DNA of 64,000 nt from the NCBI RefSeq assembly GCF_900411395.1, contig NZ_OXCQ01000004.1:1-64000 (forward strand), in the 5' to 3' direction. The stretch comes from Streptococcus sp. 596553. GTDB taxonomy: Bacteria > Bacillota > Bacilli > Lactobacillales > Streptococcaceae. Below are positions 38,471-48,345 of the stretch, in pieces. The notes under the pieces were generated by a model, which was not told the DNA's origin, did not search any database, and saw only the letters and a program-made list of their open reading frames with translations. The stretch's first letter is position 1; the number at the start of each line of letters is the position of its first letter. The position numbers and the translations under genes are program-made.

Positions 38471-40426
38471 ATGACTACAAAAAAGCGTATCCTTAGTGCA
38501 GGACTGACTTTTGCAGCTGCTTTGCTTTTAGCTGCTTGCGGACAATCAGGTTCAGATACAAAAACTTACTCATCAACCTTTAGTGGAAATCCAACTACAT
38601 TTAACTATCTATTAGACTACTACGCTGATAATACAGCCATCATTACCAACCTAGTTGATGGTTTGCTTGAAAATGACAACCACGGAAACCTAGTTCCATC
38701 TTTGGCAGAAGACTGGTCTGTTTCAAGCGACGGTCTGACTTATACCTACAAATTGAGAAAAGATGCCAAATGGTTCACAGCTGACGGTGAAGAGTACGCC
38801 CCAGTCAAGGCTCAGGATTTTGTGACAGGTATCAAGTATGCAGTGGATAATAAATCACAGGCCATTGACTTAATTCAAAACTCGATCAAGGGCTTGAATG
38901 ATTATATTACAGGAGCGGATTCTGACTTTTCTAAGGTTGGGGTGAAGGCCATTGACGACCAGACTGTCGAGTATACTTTGACACGCCCAGAACCTTACTG
39001 GAATTCAAAAACAACCAATAGTATTCTTTTCCCAGTAAACGAAGAGTTTTTAAACTCAAAAGGGAAAGATTTTGGGACCCTATCTCCAGATAGCATTCTC
39101 TACAGCGGACCTTATTTGTTAAAAGATTTCACATCAAAATCATCGATCGAGTATGTGAAAAATCCGCATTACTATGATCATGACAAAGTATCAATTGAAC
39201 ATGTGAAATTGGCTTATTTTGATGGCTCAGACCAAGAATTGACCATCCGTAACTTTGAAAGTGGAGCTTATTCAATCGCTGGGGTTTATCCAAATAGTTC
39301 AAACTTTGCTAAGACTAAGGAAAAATATAAGGATAATATCGTCTATAGCTTGCAGGACAAGACTTCTTGGTATTTTAATTTCAACGTCAACCGTAAGGCT
39401 TACAACCATACGTCTAAAACGACAGACGAGCAGAAGAAGTCAACGGAGACAGCTGTCTTGAACAAGAACTTCCGCCAAGCGGTGAACTTTGCCTTGGACC
39501 GCACAGCCTATTCCGCTCAGTCAAATGGGGAAGCAGCTAGTAAGACCCTTCGGAACACACTGGTGCCTCCTACATTTGTCCAAGTTGGAGACAAGACCTT
39601 TGGAGAAGTAGTTGCTTCTAAATTGGTCAACTATGGCACAGAATGGTCAGGTATTAACTTGGCAGATGCTCAGGATGCCTATTTCAACAAAGAAAAGGCT
39701 CAAGCAAAATTTGCGGAAGCTAAAAAAGAATTGGCAAGTCAAGGTGTGACTTTCCCTATTCACTTGGATGTTGCAGTTGATCAGACAAGTAAAAATGCTG
39801 TGACAGGCATGAACTCAGTTAAGCAGACCCTTGAGTCAGTTTTAGGTGCTGATAACATTGTCATTGATGTTCAACAACTTTCAACAGATGATTTTAATAA
39901 TGTAGCCTTTTTAGCGCCAACACCAGCTGATCGTGACTATGATTTGAACTTTGATGGCTGGGTAGGTGACTACCAAGATCCGTCAACTTATCTCAATCCT
40001 TTCAATGCAGAGGATGGGTTCTACCTCAAGATCTTTGGTCTAGATGCCCAGGAAGATAAAGCTAAGATTGCTAGCTTGGGGCTTGATACTTACACCAAGA
40101 TGCTCAAAGATGCAGATAGTGAAAATAAAGATGTGGCCAAACGCTATGAAAAATATGCTGAAGCACAGGCTTGGATGATTGACAATTCTCTGATTATGTC
40201 AGCTATGTCAAGTGGTGGCACAGCATCTGTAACAAAAGTAACGCCATTTACAAGAGGGTATTCATTGGTTGGTATCAAGGGTGATGGCAATAACTACAAG
40301 TACATGAAACTGCAAAAAGATACTGTGACAACCAAACAGTATGAAGAAGCTAAGACTAAATGGGAGCAAGAAAGCAAAAAAGCAATTGAAAAAGCTCAAA
40401 AAGAAGCAGAAAAACATGTTAAATAG
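38471..40426 (+). CDS. aliD: Oligopeptide-binding lipoprotein AliD (AliB-like ORF2)
   Basis: A 651-residue lipoprotein, signal peptide ending LAAC with Cys23, and the same SBP family 5 fold as AliC and AliA. It starts after AAAGGAG and has a lysine/glutamate-rich C-terminal helix (KWEQESKKAIEKAQKEAEK). In null-capsule pneumococci aliD follows aliC. It binds particular peptides for import through AmiCDEF. Intact. Confidence 0.85.
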   Translation: MTTKKRILSAGLTFAAALLLAACGQSGSDTKTYSSTFSGNPTTFNYLLDYYADNTAIITNLVDGLLENDNHGNLVPSLAEDWSVSSDGLTYTYKLRKDAKWFTADGEEYAPVKAQDFVTGIKYAVDNKSQAIDLIQNSIKGLNDYITGADSDFSKVGVKAIDDQTVEYTLTRPEPYWNSKTTNSILFPVNEEFLNSKGKDFGTLSPDSILYSGPYLLKDFTSKSSIEYVKNPHYYDHDKVSIEHVKLAYFDGSDQELTIRNFESGAYSIAGVYPNSSNFAKTKEKYKDNIVYSLQDKTSWYFNFNVNRKAYNHTSKTTDEQKKSTETAVLNKNFRQAVNFALDRTAYSAQSNGEAASKTLRNTLVPPTFVQVGDKTFGEVVASKLVNYGTEWSGINLADAQDAYFNKEKAQAKFAEAKKELASQGVTFPIHLDVAVDQTSKNAVTGMNSVKQTLESVLGADNIVIDVQQLSTDDFNNVAFLAPTPADRDYDLNFDGWVGDYQDPSTYLNPFNAEDGFYLKIFGLDAQEDKAKIASLGLDTYTKMLKDADSENKDVAKRYEKYAEAQAWMIDNSLIMSAMSSGGTASVTKVTPFTRGYSLVGIKGDGNNYKYMKLQKDTVTTKQYEEAKTKWEQESKKAIEKAQKEAEKHVK

Positions 40427-40456
40427 TTAGAAATAGCCTTTTCAAGCAAAATCATA

Positions 40457-40490
40457 AAGACAAACATCAGTTTTGGTGCTTGTCTTTTTA
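40457..40490 (+). terminator. Terminator after aliD
   Basis: AAAGACAAACATC and GGTGCTTGTCTTTTT pair with one mismatch around a short loop and end in T. Confidence 0.75.
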
Positions 40491-40609
40491 AATCACTCGG
40501 CTATTGAAAACTAAGAAATGATTTGTTTTGTGCTAAAATAGATTGAAACTAAGATCCTCTCTTTTACTATAGTTAAGGAGATGTAAAGATAAGTGATAAG
40601 GAAGAGACT

Positions 40610-41710
40610 ATGTACGACTATCTAATCGTTGGTGCTGGTTTGTCGGGAGCAATTTTTGCTTATGAAGCAACCAAGCGTGGAAAAAAAGTAAAAGTTATTG
40701 ATAAACGTGACCACATTGGTGGAAATATCTACTGTGAGAATGTAGAAGGGGTTAATGTTCATAAATATGGTGCCCATATCTTTCATACTTCTAATAAAAA
40801 AGTTTGGGATTATGTGAATCAATTTGCTGAATTTAACAACTACATCAACTCGCCTCTAGCTAATTACAAGGGTAGCCTTTATAATCTCCCTTTCAATATG
40901 AATACTTTCTATGCTATGTGGGGGACAAAAAAACCTCAAGAAGTCAAAAATAAGATTGCTGAGCAAACGGCTCATATGAAGGACGTTGAACCGAAAAACT
41001 TGGAAGAACAGGCTATCAAGTTAATCGGTCCAGATATTTATGAAAAGTTGATTAAAGGCTACACTGAAAAGCAATGGGGACGTTCTGCGACTGACCTTCC
41101 ACCCTTTATTATTAAACGTCTACCAGTTCGTTTGACTTTTGATAATAACTACTTTAATGACCGTTACCAAGGAATTCCAATCGGTGGCTATAATGTCATT
41201 ATCGAAAATATGCTCAAGGATGTGGAAGTAGAACTTGGTCTTGATTTTTTTGCCAATCGTCAGGAATTAGAAGCTTCTGCTGAAAAGGTTGTCTTCACAG
41301 GGATGATTGACCAATACTTTGATTATAAACATGGTGAGTTAGAATACCGTAGTCTTCGTTTTGAGCATGAAGTTCTTGATGAAGAAAACTATCAAGGAAA
41401 TGCTGTTGTCAACTATACAGAACGAGAAATTCCTTATACTCGCATTATTGAGCATAAACACTTTGAGTATGGTACACAAGCTAAAACGGTCATTACTCGT
41501 GAATACCCAGCTGATTGGAAACGTGGAGATGAACCTTATTATCCAATCAATGATGAGAGAAACAATGCTATATTTGCCAAATATCAGGAAGAAGCGGCAA
41601 CAAATGATAAGGTTATTTTCTGTGGTCGTTTAGCAGATTATAAATACTATGACATGCATGTGGTCATTGAACGGGCTTTGGAAGTGGTCGAGGAAGAGTT
41701 GGGACAATAA
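40610..41710 (+). CDS. glf: UDP-galactopyranose mutase Glf
   Basis: A 366-residue flavoenzyme that converts UDP-galactopyranose to UDP-galactofuranose. The FAD-binding start DYLIVGAGLSGAIFAYEA and the GGNIYCENVEGVNVHKYGAHIFHT-like region (split in the text here) are intact, and the length is normal. In pneumococcal capsule loci that use galactofuranose, glf is often the last gene before aliA. Here it stands alone with no glycosyltransferase, polymerase or flippase around it. It may be the last trace of an ancestral capsule locus, or feed another galactofuranose polymer. Confidence 0.93.
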   Translation: MYDYLIVGAGLSGAIFAYEATKRGKKVKVIDKRDHIGGNIYCENVEGVNVHKYGAHIFHTSNKKVWDYVNQFAEFNNYINSPLANYKGSLYNLPFNMNTFYAMWGTKKPQEVKNKIAEQTAHMKDVEPKNLEEQAIKLIGPDIYEKLIKGYTEKQWGRSATDLPPFIIKRLPVRLTFDNNYFNDRYQGIPIGGYNVIIENMLKDVEVELGLDFFANRQELEASAEKVVFTGMIDQYFDYKHGELEYRSLRFEHEVLDEENYQGNAVVNYTEREIPYTRIIEHKHFEYGTQAKTVITREYPADWKRGDEPYYPINDERNNAIFAKYQEEAATNDKVIFCGRLADYKYYDMHVVIERALEVVEEELGQ

Positions 41711-41767
41711 TGCAAGGATTCCGTTATTTTAGAATCTTTGCTACTTAAGATTTTTAGAAGTAAGGTC

Positions 41768-41818
41768 AACAAGATTCTTTTCTGCTTATCAGAAGAGAAC
41801 CTATGTTGGCTTTTTTAG
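41768..41818 (+). terminator. Probable terminator after glf
   Basis: TTCTTTTCTG / CAGAAGAGAA form a stem around CTTAT, extended by AACA/TGTT pairing and followed by a T run near 41811. Confidence 0.6.
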
Positions 41819-41872
41819 CATAAATGAACAATTTTATTTTTCAGAATATATCAAATATAACAAATAACTCTT

Positions 41873-41919
41873 AAAATTCAGAAAATTCTATTGACAGGAC
41901 TTGAAAAAGAGTCTATAAT
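41873..41919 (+). promoter_or_regulatory. aliA promoter with CodY box
   Basis: TTGACA (41891-41896) and TATAAT (41914-41919), 17 bases apart: full consensus. AAAATTCAGAAAATT (41873-41887) matches the CodY box at 13 of 15 and touches the -35, so nitrogen/branched-chain amino acid control is likely. Confidence 0.8.
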
Positions 41920-41944
41920 GAATAAAAAAACAAAGGAGAATACT

Positions 41945-43924
41945 ATGAAAACAAGAAAAGTATTGGCTCTTGCGGGAGTAACCTTATTAGCAGCTGGTGT
42001 TTTAGCTGCTTGTTCTGGGGGTTCAGGCGCTCAAGGTGAAAAGACCTTTGCATTTACCTACGAGACACATCCAGATAATCTCAACTATTTGACAACTGGT
42101 AAGGCAGCAACTTCTGAGATTACTAGTAATGTGATCGATGGACTACTTGAAAATGATAAATACGGGAACCTTGTTCCTTCATTGGCAGAAGACTGGTCAG
42201 TCTCTAAGGATGGCTTGACTTATACTTATAAGATTCGTCAGGATGCCAAGTGGTATACATCTGAGGGAGAAGAGTACGCTCCTGTTAAGGCTCAGGACTT
42301 TGTAACAGGACTTAAATATGCAACAGATAAGAAAGCAGAAGCCCTTTACTTGGTACAGGATTCAATCAAAGGTCTGGATGCCTATGCCAAAGGTGAAATC
42401 ACAGACTTCGCTCAAGTCGGGATTAAAGCCCTTGACGACCAAACAATCCAATACACCTTGAACAAACCTGAAACTTTTTGGAACTCAAAAACAACCATGG
42501 GTGTGCTTGCGCCAGTCAATGAAGAGTTTTTGAACTCAAAAGGGGATGATTTTGCCAAAGCTACGGATCCAAGTAGTCTCTTGTATAACGGCCCTTATTT
42601 GTTGAAATCCATTGTGACTAAATCCTCTGTTGAATTTGCGAAAAATCCGAACTACTGGGATAAGGACAATGTGCATATTGACAAGGTCAAATTGTCATTC
42701 TGGGATGGGCAAGATACCAGCAAACCAGCAGAAAACTTTAAAGATGGTAGCCTTACAGCAGCTCGTCTTTATCCAACAAGTGCAAGTTTCGCAGAGCTTG
42801 AGAAGAGTATGAAAGACAATATCGTCTATACGCAACAAGACTCTACGACTTATCTAGTAGGGACAAATATTGACCGTCAATCTTATAAACACACATCTAA
42901 GACTAGCGAAGAACAAAAGACTTCAACTAAAAAGGCTCTCTTAAACAAGGATTTCCGTCAGGCTATTGCCTTTGGTTTTGACCGTACAGCCTATGCCTCT
43001 CAGTTGAATGGAGAAACTGGAGCAAGCAAAATCTTGCGTAATCTCTTTGTTCCACCAACATTTGTTCAAGCAGATGGGAAGAACTTTGGCGATATAGTCA
43101 AAGAAAAATTAGTGACTTATGGGGATGAATGGAAGGATGTCAATCTTGCAGATTCACAAGATGGTCTTTACAATCCAGAAAAAGCTAAAGCAGAATTTGC
43201 CAAAGCCAAATCAGCCCTACAAGCTGAGGGAGTACAATTCCCAATTCACCTAGATATGCCTGTTGACCAGACAGCAACTACAAAAGTTCAACGTGTCCAA
43301 TCTATGAAACAATCCTTGGAAGCAACTTTAGGAACTGATAATGTCGTTATTGATATCCAACAATTGCAAAAAGATGAATTGCTTAATGTAACTCTATTTG
43401 CCGAAAATGCTGCTGGCGAAGACTGGGATTTATCAGATAATGTCGGTTGGGGTCCAGACTTTGCCGATCCATCAACCTACCTTGATATTATCAAACCTTC
43501 TGTAGGAGAAAGTACTAAAACATATTTAGGATTTGACTCAGGGGAAGATAATGTAGCTGCTAAAAAAGTAGGTCTATATGACTACGAAAAATTGGTTACT
43601 GAAGCTGGTGATGAGACTACAGATGTTGCTAAACGATATGATAAATACGCAGCAGCCCAAGCTTGGTTGACAGATAGTGCCTTGATCATCCCAACAACTT
43701 CTAAAACTGGTCGTCCAATCTTGTCTAAGATGGTACCATTTACAATACCATTTGCATTGTCAGGAAATAAAGGTACAAGTGACCCAGTCTTGTATAAATA
43801 CCTTGAACTTCAAGACAAGGCAGTTACTGCAGATGAATATCAAAAAGCTCAAGAAAAATGGATGAAAGAAAAAGCAGAATCCAATAAAAAAGCGCAAGAA
43901 GAACTCGCAAAACATGTGAAATAA
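41945..43924 (+). CDS. aliA: Oligopeptide-binding lipoprotein AliA
   Basis: A 659-residue lipoprotein; Cys23 follows LAAC. SBP family 5, supplying the Ami oligopeptide transporter. I start it at the ATG at 41945, after AAAGGAG; the open frame reaches up to 41891, but that part is the promoter. This gene is the downstream border of the capsule site. Protein is about as close to AliC as to AliD by eye. Confidence 0.95.
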   Translation: MKTRKVLALAGVTLLAAGVLAACSGGSGAQGEKTFAFTYETHPDNLNYLTTGKAATSEITSNVIDGLLENDKYGNLVPSLAEDWSVSKDGLTYTYKIRQDAKWYTSEGEEYAPVKAQDFVTGLKYATDKKAEALYLVQDSIKGLDAYAKGEITDFAQVGIKALDDQTIQYTLNKPETFWNSKTTMGVLAPVNEEFLNSKGDDFAKATDPSSLLYNGPYLLKSIVTKSSVEFAKNPNYWDKDNVHIDKVKLSFWDGQDTSKPAENFKDGSLTAARLYPTSASFAELEKSMKDNIVYTQQDSTTYLVGTNIDRQSYKHTSKTSEEQKTSTKKALLNKDFRQAIAFGFDRTAYASQLNGETGASKILRNLFVPPTFVQADGKNFGDIVKEKLVTYGDEWKDVNLADSQDGLYNPEKAKAEFAKAKSALQAEGVQFPIHLDMPVDQTATTKVQRVQSMKQSLEATLGTDNVVIDIQQLQKDELLNVTLFAENAAGEDWDLSDNVGWGPDFADPSTYLDIIKPSVGESTKTYLGFDSGEDNVAAKKVGLYDYEKLVTEAGDETTDVAKRYDKYAAAQAWLTDSALIIPTTSKTGRPILSKMVPFTIPFALSGNKGTSDPVLYKYLELQDKAVTADEYQKAQEKWMKEKAESNKKAQEELAKHVK

Positions 43925-43930
43925 GATAAA

Positions 43931-43961
43931 AAGAAGTTAGTTGTAAGCTAACTTCTTTTGG
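43931..43961 (+). terminator. Terminator after aliA
   Basis: AAGAAGTTAG (43931-43940) / CTAACTTCTT (43948-43957) then TT. Confidence 0.85.
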
Positions 43962-44020
43962 TTTATTGAAAATGAGTTGAAACCTCTCTTCACTTTCAAA
44001 GATTATGAAGCTAATTTTTT

Positions 44021-44057
44021 TGTAGAAAAAATCCTGAGTTTTTATTCTCAGGATTTT
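44021..44057 (-). terminator. Terminator of the recU-pbp1A operon
   Basis: AAAATCCTGAG and CTCAGGATTTT form a perfect stem around TTTTTATT; on the minus strand it runs into a T tract and lies just after the pbp1A stop. Confidence 0.85.
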
Positions 44058-44065
44058 CTTTCATC

Positions 44066-46261
44066 TCACTGTTGTGGTTGTTGAACTTGTGGATTTTGTG
44101 GCGTTGGTTGTACTGGTTGTGTCGGTTGACCAGCTTGACCAGCTTGTCCTTGGTTAGGATCAGTTGCTGGAGCATTATTGGGTTGTTGTCCAACCGTCGA
44201 ACTTGCCTGTGTAGTTGTACTTTCAGCTGTTGTAGAGGAATTCTCTACTATTTGCGTTTGTTGTGAACTTTGTTGTGTAGTTTGATTATTCCAAGTATTT
44301 TTTGTACTATTTTTGAAGATAAATTCGCCATTTCGGAACAGGCCATCTGGCATCGTCCAATCTTCAGGTTGCTCATCTTCTGATAAATACGATATCATTG
44401 AGCGATAAACCTTGGCAGCAACTAGGAAACCATCTCCAACTATTGGAGTAAAACGGTTTGAGTATCCAGTCCATACAGCCATAGAATACTTAGGAGTATA
44501 TCCTACAAACGATTCATCTGGAGCTACGTAACCAGTGTTTTTGACATATTTTTCGATTTCTTCATCAGTATAGTTAGAAGTACCAGTCTTACCAGCTTGT
44601 GGAAGCCATGGTAGGTAGGCACCACGTCCGATACCATAAACTAAGACTGTTTTCATCATTTCGGTCATCATATAGGCTGTAGTCTCTTTCATAGCTCGTG
44701 TACCGGCATCAGAAAATTCTTTTTCACTACCATCACTGAAGACTATTTTATTGATATACATTGGTTTATGGTAAATACCACCATTAGCAAAGGCTGCGTA
44801 GGCAACTGCCATTTTTTCACTACTTGCACCGTACTGTTTGTTGGATTCAGTTGTGTTACTTGAAATGGCGTTTGCATAATACATGCTTGGATAGTCGATA
44901 CCAAGACCATTAAGGAAGGTTTTAGCTCTATCTAGACCGACCTTATTCAAAGTCTCAACGGCTGTGACATTTCGTGATTGTTGAAGAGCATACTGGATTG
45001 TAATGTTTCCAAAGTAGCCATGATCCCAGTTGTAGAGTGGAGTATCAGTGCCAGGATAGTTATAAGGAACATCATGTACAATAGACGCAGTAGAGTCATA
45101 GACTCCATATTCTAAAGCGGGAGCATAGTCAGTGATTGGTTTCATACTAGAACCCCAGTCACGATTGGTTTCAACGGCTTGGTTGATTCCGAAAGATACA
45201 TTACTTGATTGGTGACGGGCACCTAACTGAGCAATGACTTTACCATTTGTTACATCCACGACCGTAGATGCGACTTGCAAATCATCGTCAGGGTAAGAGA
45301 CGTATTGATCGGAGTTGTAGATATCCCACAGACGTTTTTGAGCCTCTTGGTCTACATTTGTGTAGACATCCATCCCAGTAGTTAGAAGGTTATAGCCAGT
45401 TTCTTGTTCGACTTGGTCGATTACTTCTTTGAGGTAGTTGTCCATATAGGCTGGATAACTATTGGCTGATTTCAAGCTCTGGAGACCATCAGTGATAGGA
45501 GTATTAATTGCTTTTTCATACTGTTCTGCACTGATATACTTCTGTCCCTTCATTTCTGAAAGTACCAAGTTACGACGCTCTAGAGCAGCTTCTGGATGGG
45601 AATATGGATCATATTGGTTTGGTGCTTGAGGCATTCCGGCTAGGAGTGCTAACTGTGGCAAGCTTAAATCCTTCAAGTCTTTTCCATAGTAATTTTCGGC
45701 TGCGGTTTGCATTCCATAGTTACCGTTAGACATGTAGACTTTGTTGATGTAGTAGGTCAGGATTTCTTGCTTGGTTGCTTTTTGCTCTAATTGAACGGCT
45801 AGCCAAGCTTCTTGGGCTTTACGTGACAAGGTTTGATCGGCAGTTGAAGTAGAGAAATAAGTTAATTTAATCAATTGCTGAGTCAAGGTTGAAGCCCCTT
45901 GGAGCCCTCCTTTCCCTTGGAGGTTTCTCAATGCCGCCCCCATGATACGGATGGTATCAATCCCCCTGTGGTCGAAGAAGCGATGGTCTTCGATAGAAAC
46001 GATTGCCTTAACCAAATCTGTGGGAATATCATTAGCTTGGGCATTGACGCGGCGTTCAGAACCCAAGTCAGCAATGAGTTGATTTTTATTGTCGTAGATT
46101 TTACTAGAGGTTGTTGCAACTAGTTTACTCTCGGATAGGCTAGGAGCCTTGCTAACATAGTAGAAAAAAACTCCTCCGCCTAAGACAATGGCTGCGATAA
46201 CCAAGCTTAAGAAGCTAATGCTCAGATACTTGATTAGGCGCAGAATCGTTGGTTTGTTCAT
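44066..46261 (-). CDS. pbp1A: Penicillin-binding protein 1a, resistance-type allele
   Basis: A 731-residue bifunctional class A PBP: membrane anchor (~12-36), GT51 glycosyltransferase ([21 protein letters not shown]), transpeptidase and a long Gln/Thr/Pro-rich tail that differs from the pneumococcal one. Numbering is shifted by +1 from pneumococcus by an insertion near NLQGKGG. Catalytic Ser371 is in SSMK (STMK in susceptible strains; T371S). The QSRNVTAVE stretch carries P432T and NTGY (575-578) replaces TSQF, a classic resistance signature. KTGTSNY is intact. Confidence 0.96.
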   Translation of the reverse strand: MNKPTILRLIKYLSISFLSLVIAAIVLGGGVFFYYVSKAPSLSESKLVATTSSKIYDNKNQLIADLGSERRVNAQANDIPTDLVKAIVSIEDHRFFDHRGIDTIRIMGAALRNLQGKGGLQGASTLTQQLIKLTYFSTSTADQTLSRKAQEAWLAVQLEQKATKQEILTYYINKVYMSNGNYGMQTAAENYYGKDLKDLSLPQLALLAGMPQAPNQYDPYSHPEAALERRNLVLSEMKGQKYISAEQYEKAINTPITDGLQSLKSANSYPAYMDNYLKEVIDQVEQETGYNLLTTGMDVYTNVDQEAQKRLWDIYNSDQYVSYPDDDLQVASTVVDVTNGKVIAQLGARHQSSNVSFGINQAVETNRDWGSSMKPITDYAPALEYGVYDSTASIVHDVPYNYPGTDTPLYNWDHGYFGNITIQYALQQSRNVTAVETLNKVGLDRAKTFLNGLGIDYPSMYYANAISSNTTESNKQYGASSEKMAVAYAAFANGGIYHKPMYINKIVFSDGSEKEFSDAGTRAMKETTAYMMTEMMKTVLVYGIGRGAYLPWLPQAGKTGTSNYTDEEIEKYVKNTGYVAPDESFVGYTPKYSMAVWTGYSNRFTPIVGDGFLVAAKVYRSMISYLSEDEQPEDWTMPDGLFRNGEFIFKNSTKNTWNNQTTQQSSQQTQIVENSSTTAESTTTQASSTVGQQPNNAPATDPNQGQAGQAGQPTQPVQPTPQNPQVQQPQQ

Positions 46262-46854
46262 CTTGTTTTACCACCTAATAAATGTTCTTTGATAACATTG
46301 AGATAAGGAATTTGAGGGAAGGCACCAGCCTTGATTTCATATCCATATTCTCGAATATATCCAAGTGGCATTGATTTTTGTCCCTTATCTTGATGATAGA
46401 AGCGAATCAAATCGAATGCCGGCAATAAGTAGGTTTCTTGCTGAGAAGAAAAGTGAAGAAGGACAAAGCAGATTCCTTGTTGGGCAAGGACTTGTTCCAT
46501 ATGCTGAATCTGATGTGGATGAAAATTTTTCATCGGAATCGCACGTTTTTGTTTTGTTTCCTTGGCTTCAAAGTCGATGTAATATCCATTATAAACGCCA
46601 GAATAGTCCGTCGTTGAAGCTTGTCGAAAATAGGCTTCAACAATCTTGGCACGACTTCGTTGTGGATAGTCCACTCGTACGATTTGAATAGGGGTTGGTT
46701 TCTTGTGTATAACAGCCAAGCCCTGAGACAAATAGTAGTCGTTGGTAGCATTGATCATCTTTTCAAAAGACATTCCTCGATTTGCGAAATTTTTGGGTTG
46801 AGAAAGAGATGGTTGTCTTTTTTGTGATGAAAGTTTATGTGGATAGTTGACCAT
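46258..46854 (-). CDS. recU: Holliday junction resolvase RecU
   Basis: A 198-residue endonuclease that resolves recombination intermediates. The family core is visible ([16 protein letters not shown], with the catalytic Asp/Glu/Lys set; [10 protein letters not shown]). It overlaps pbp1A by 4 bases in the conserved recU-pbp1A operon of Firmicutes. Confidence 0.95.
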   Translation of the reverse strand: MVNYPHKLSSQKRQPSLSQPKNFANRGMSFEKMINATNDYYLSQGLAVIHKKPTPIQIVRVDYPQRSRAKIVEAYFRQASTTDYSGVYNGYYIDFEAKETKQKRAIPMKNFHPHQIQHMEQVLAQQGICFVLLHFSSQQETYLLPAFDLIRFYHQDKGQKSMPLGYIREYGYEIKAGAFPQIPYLNVIKEHLLGGKTR

Positions 46855-46886
46855 AATTCTCCTTATTGGTACAATAACATCACTCT

Positions 46887-46895
46887 ATTATACCA
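46887..46895 (-). promoter_or_regulatory. Extended -10 promoter of recU-pbp1A
   Basis: On the minus strand TGGTATAAT lies about 33 bases before the recU start. It occupies most of the 66-bp gap to the divergent DUF1273 gene. Confidence 0.55.
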
Positions 46896-46920
46896 TAAAT
46901 TTGCACAGAAAGGGTTAAAA

Positions 46921-47448
46921 ATGGCTACAGTTTTGGTTTTAGGCTATTCTGCTTTTGATTTGGGTTTGTTTTCTGACAAGGATCCTCGTCTTAAATTGAT
47001 AAAAAAAGCAATACGTAAAGATTTAGAGGCTATGGCAGCAGATGGGGTGTCTTGGCTTGTATTTACAGGGACTTTGGGTTTTGAATATTGGGTTTTAGAG
47101 GTTGCTCAGGAGATGAAAACCGAGTACGGTTTCCAGTTGGCGACCATTTTTGCTTTTGAAACCCATGGGGAAAATTGGAATGAAGGCAATCAGATGAAAC
47201 TGAGTCGTTTTAAGCAGGTAGACTTTGTCAAATATGCTTATCCTCGCTATGAGCACAAGGGGCAGTTAAGAGATTACCAGCAGTTTTTGCTGGAAAACAC
47301 GACTAGTTCCTATCTTTTTTATGATGAAGAAAATGAAACGAAACTAGCTTATTTTTACCAAAAGATGAAAAATCAAGAGGACTATTTTATAAAGAGATTA
47401 ACATTTGATCAATTAAATGAACTTGCTGAAAATTTTTCCGAAAATTGA
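46921..47448 (+). CDS. DUF1273 / YpsA-like protein
   Basis: A 175-residue protein of the YpsA/DUF1273 group with a Rossmann-like (SLOG) fold ([21 protein letters not shown]). I start it at the ATG at 46921 after AGAAAGGG; an upstream extension overlaps the recU promoter. It is next to gpsB here as in B. subtilis, where YpsA influences cell division. Role in streptococci unclear. Confidence 0.88.
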   Translation: MATVLVLGYSAFDLGLFSDKDPRLKLIKKAIRKDLEAMAADGVSWLVFTGTLGFEYWVLEVAQEMKTEYGFQLATIFAFETHGENWNEGNQMKLSRFKQVDFVKYAYPRYEHKGQLRDYQQFLLENTTSSYLFYDEENETKLAYFYQKMKNQEDYFIKRLTFDQLNELAENFSEN

Positions 47449-47458
47449 AGCTTTGACC

Positions 47459-47488
47459 TTGATTTTTGTTTGCCTTTTTTTATATAAT
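47459..47488 (+). promoter_or_regulatory. Probable gpsB promoter
   Basis: TTGATT (47459-47464) and TATAAT (47483-47488), 18 bases apart, about 30 bases before the start. Confidence 0.5.
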
Positions 47489-47517
47489 AATACTAGCAAG
47501 CGAGAATGGAGAGAGAC

Positions 47518-47859
47518 ATGGCAAGTATTATTTTTTCAGCAAAAGATATTTTTGAACAAGAGTTTGGACGTGAAGTACGAGGGTATAGTAAAGTAGAAGT
47601 TGATGAGTTTTTAGACGATGTCATCAAGGACTATGAAACCTATGCTGCCTTGGTCAAGTCACTTCGTCAGGAAATTGCGGATTTGAAGGAAGAATTAACT
47701 CGTAAACCGCAAGTGAGTTCGGCTCCAAGTCCTAGTCACCCAGATCCAATTGATGTGGCTGCTTCATCTTCTATGACGAATTTTGATATTTTGAAACGCT
47801 TGAATCGTCTTGAAAAAGAAGTATTCGGTAAACAAATTTTAGACAATACTGATTTGTAA
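47518..47859 (+). CDS. gpsB: Cell division regulator GpsB
   Basis: A 113-residue coiled-coil protein of the DivIVA family: N-terminal [27 protein letters not shown] lipid/peptide-binding fold, long helix, Ser/Pro linker and C-terminal trimer helix ([16 protein letters not shown]). It coordinates septal and peripheral wall synthesis with PBPs. Start at 47518 follows GGAGAG. It leads into rnpB. Confidence 0.95.
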   Translation: MASIIFSAKDIFEQEFGREVRGYSKVEVDEFLDDVIKDYETYAALVKSLRQEIADLKEELTRKPQVSSAPSPSHPDPIDVAASSSMTNFDILKRLNRLEKEVFGKQILDNTDL

Positions 47860-47874
47860 TTCAGGTCTTGTTAC

Positions 47875-48272
47875 ATGCAATTTTTGGATAATCGCGTGAG
47901 GAGAATTGCTTCTCATGAGGAAAGTCCATGCTAGCACAGGCTGTGATGCCTGTAGTGTTTGTGCTAGGCGAAACCATAAGCCTAGGGACGAGAAATCGTT
48001 ACGGCAGTTGAAATGGCTAAGTCCTTGGATAGGTCAGAGTAGGCTTGAAAGTGCCACAGTGACGGAGTCTTTCTGGAAACAGAGAGAGTGGAACGCGGTA
48101 AACCCCTCAAGCTAGCAACCCAAATTTTGGTCGGGGCATGGAGTACGCGGAAACGAACGTAGTATTCTGACTGCTATCAGCTGTAAGCTGTTAGTGGTAG
48201 ACAGATGATTATCGAAGGAAGTGGTCCTAGTCACTTCTGGAACAAAACATGGCTTATAGAAAATTGCATATA
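47875..48272 (+). ncRNA. rnpB: RNase P RNA (type B)
   Basis: The 5' end ATGCAATTTT pairs with AAAATTGCAT near 48260-48269, closing helix P1. The conserved GAGGAAAGTCCATGCTAGCAC and the GAACGTAGTATTCTGAC region fit Bacillus-type RNase P RNA. It matures tRNA 5' ends. Ends are set by the pairing and could be off by a few bases. Confidence 0.93.
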
Positions 48273-48308
48273 GGTTGGGGCTGAGAAATTTTCTCAACCT
48301 CATTTTTT
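48273..48308 (+). terminator. rnpB terminator
   Basis: GGTTG...GAGAAA / TTTCTCAACC then CATTTTTT. Confidence 0.75.
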
Positions 48309-48345
48309 AAAGTGGACATATAGAAAGGTCTTGCAAGACTGTAAC

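Noticed and set aside
36003..41710. Capsule biosynthesis locus
   Set aside because: Apart from glf there is no regulatory cps gene, transferase, flippase or polymerase between dexB and aliA.
41891..41944. N-terminal extension of aliA from a TTG at 41891
   Set aside because: These bases are the -35 (TTGACA) and -10 of aliA; the signal peptide begins at the ATG at 41945.
46837..46920. 28-residue N-terminal extension of the DUF1273 protein
   Set aside because: It overlaps the recU start and promoter; the ATG at 46921 has a ribosome site and the family N-terminus.
47906..48303. Short frames on both strands between gpsB and the methyltransferase
   Set aside because: They lie in RNase P RNA and its terminator, have no ribosome site and read as arginine-rich noise.
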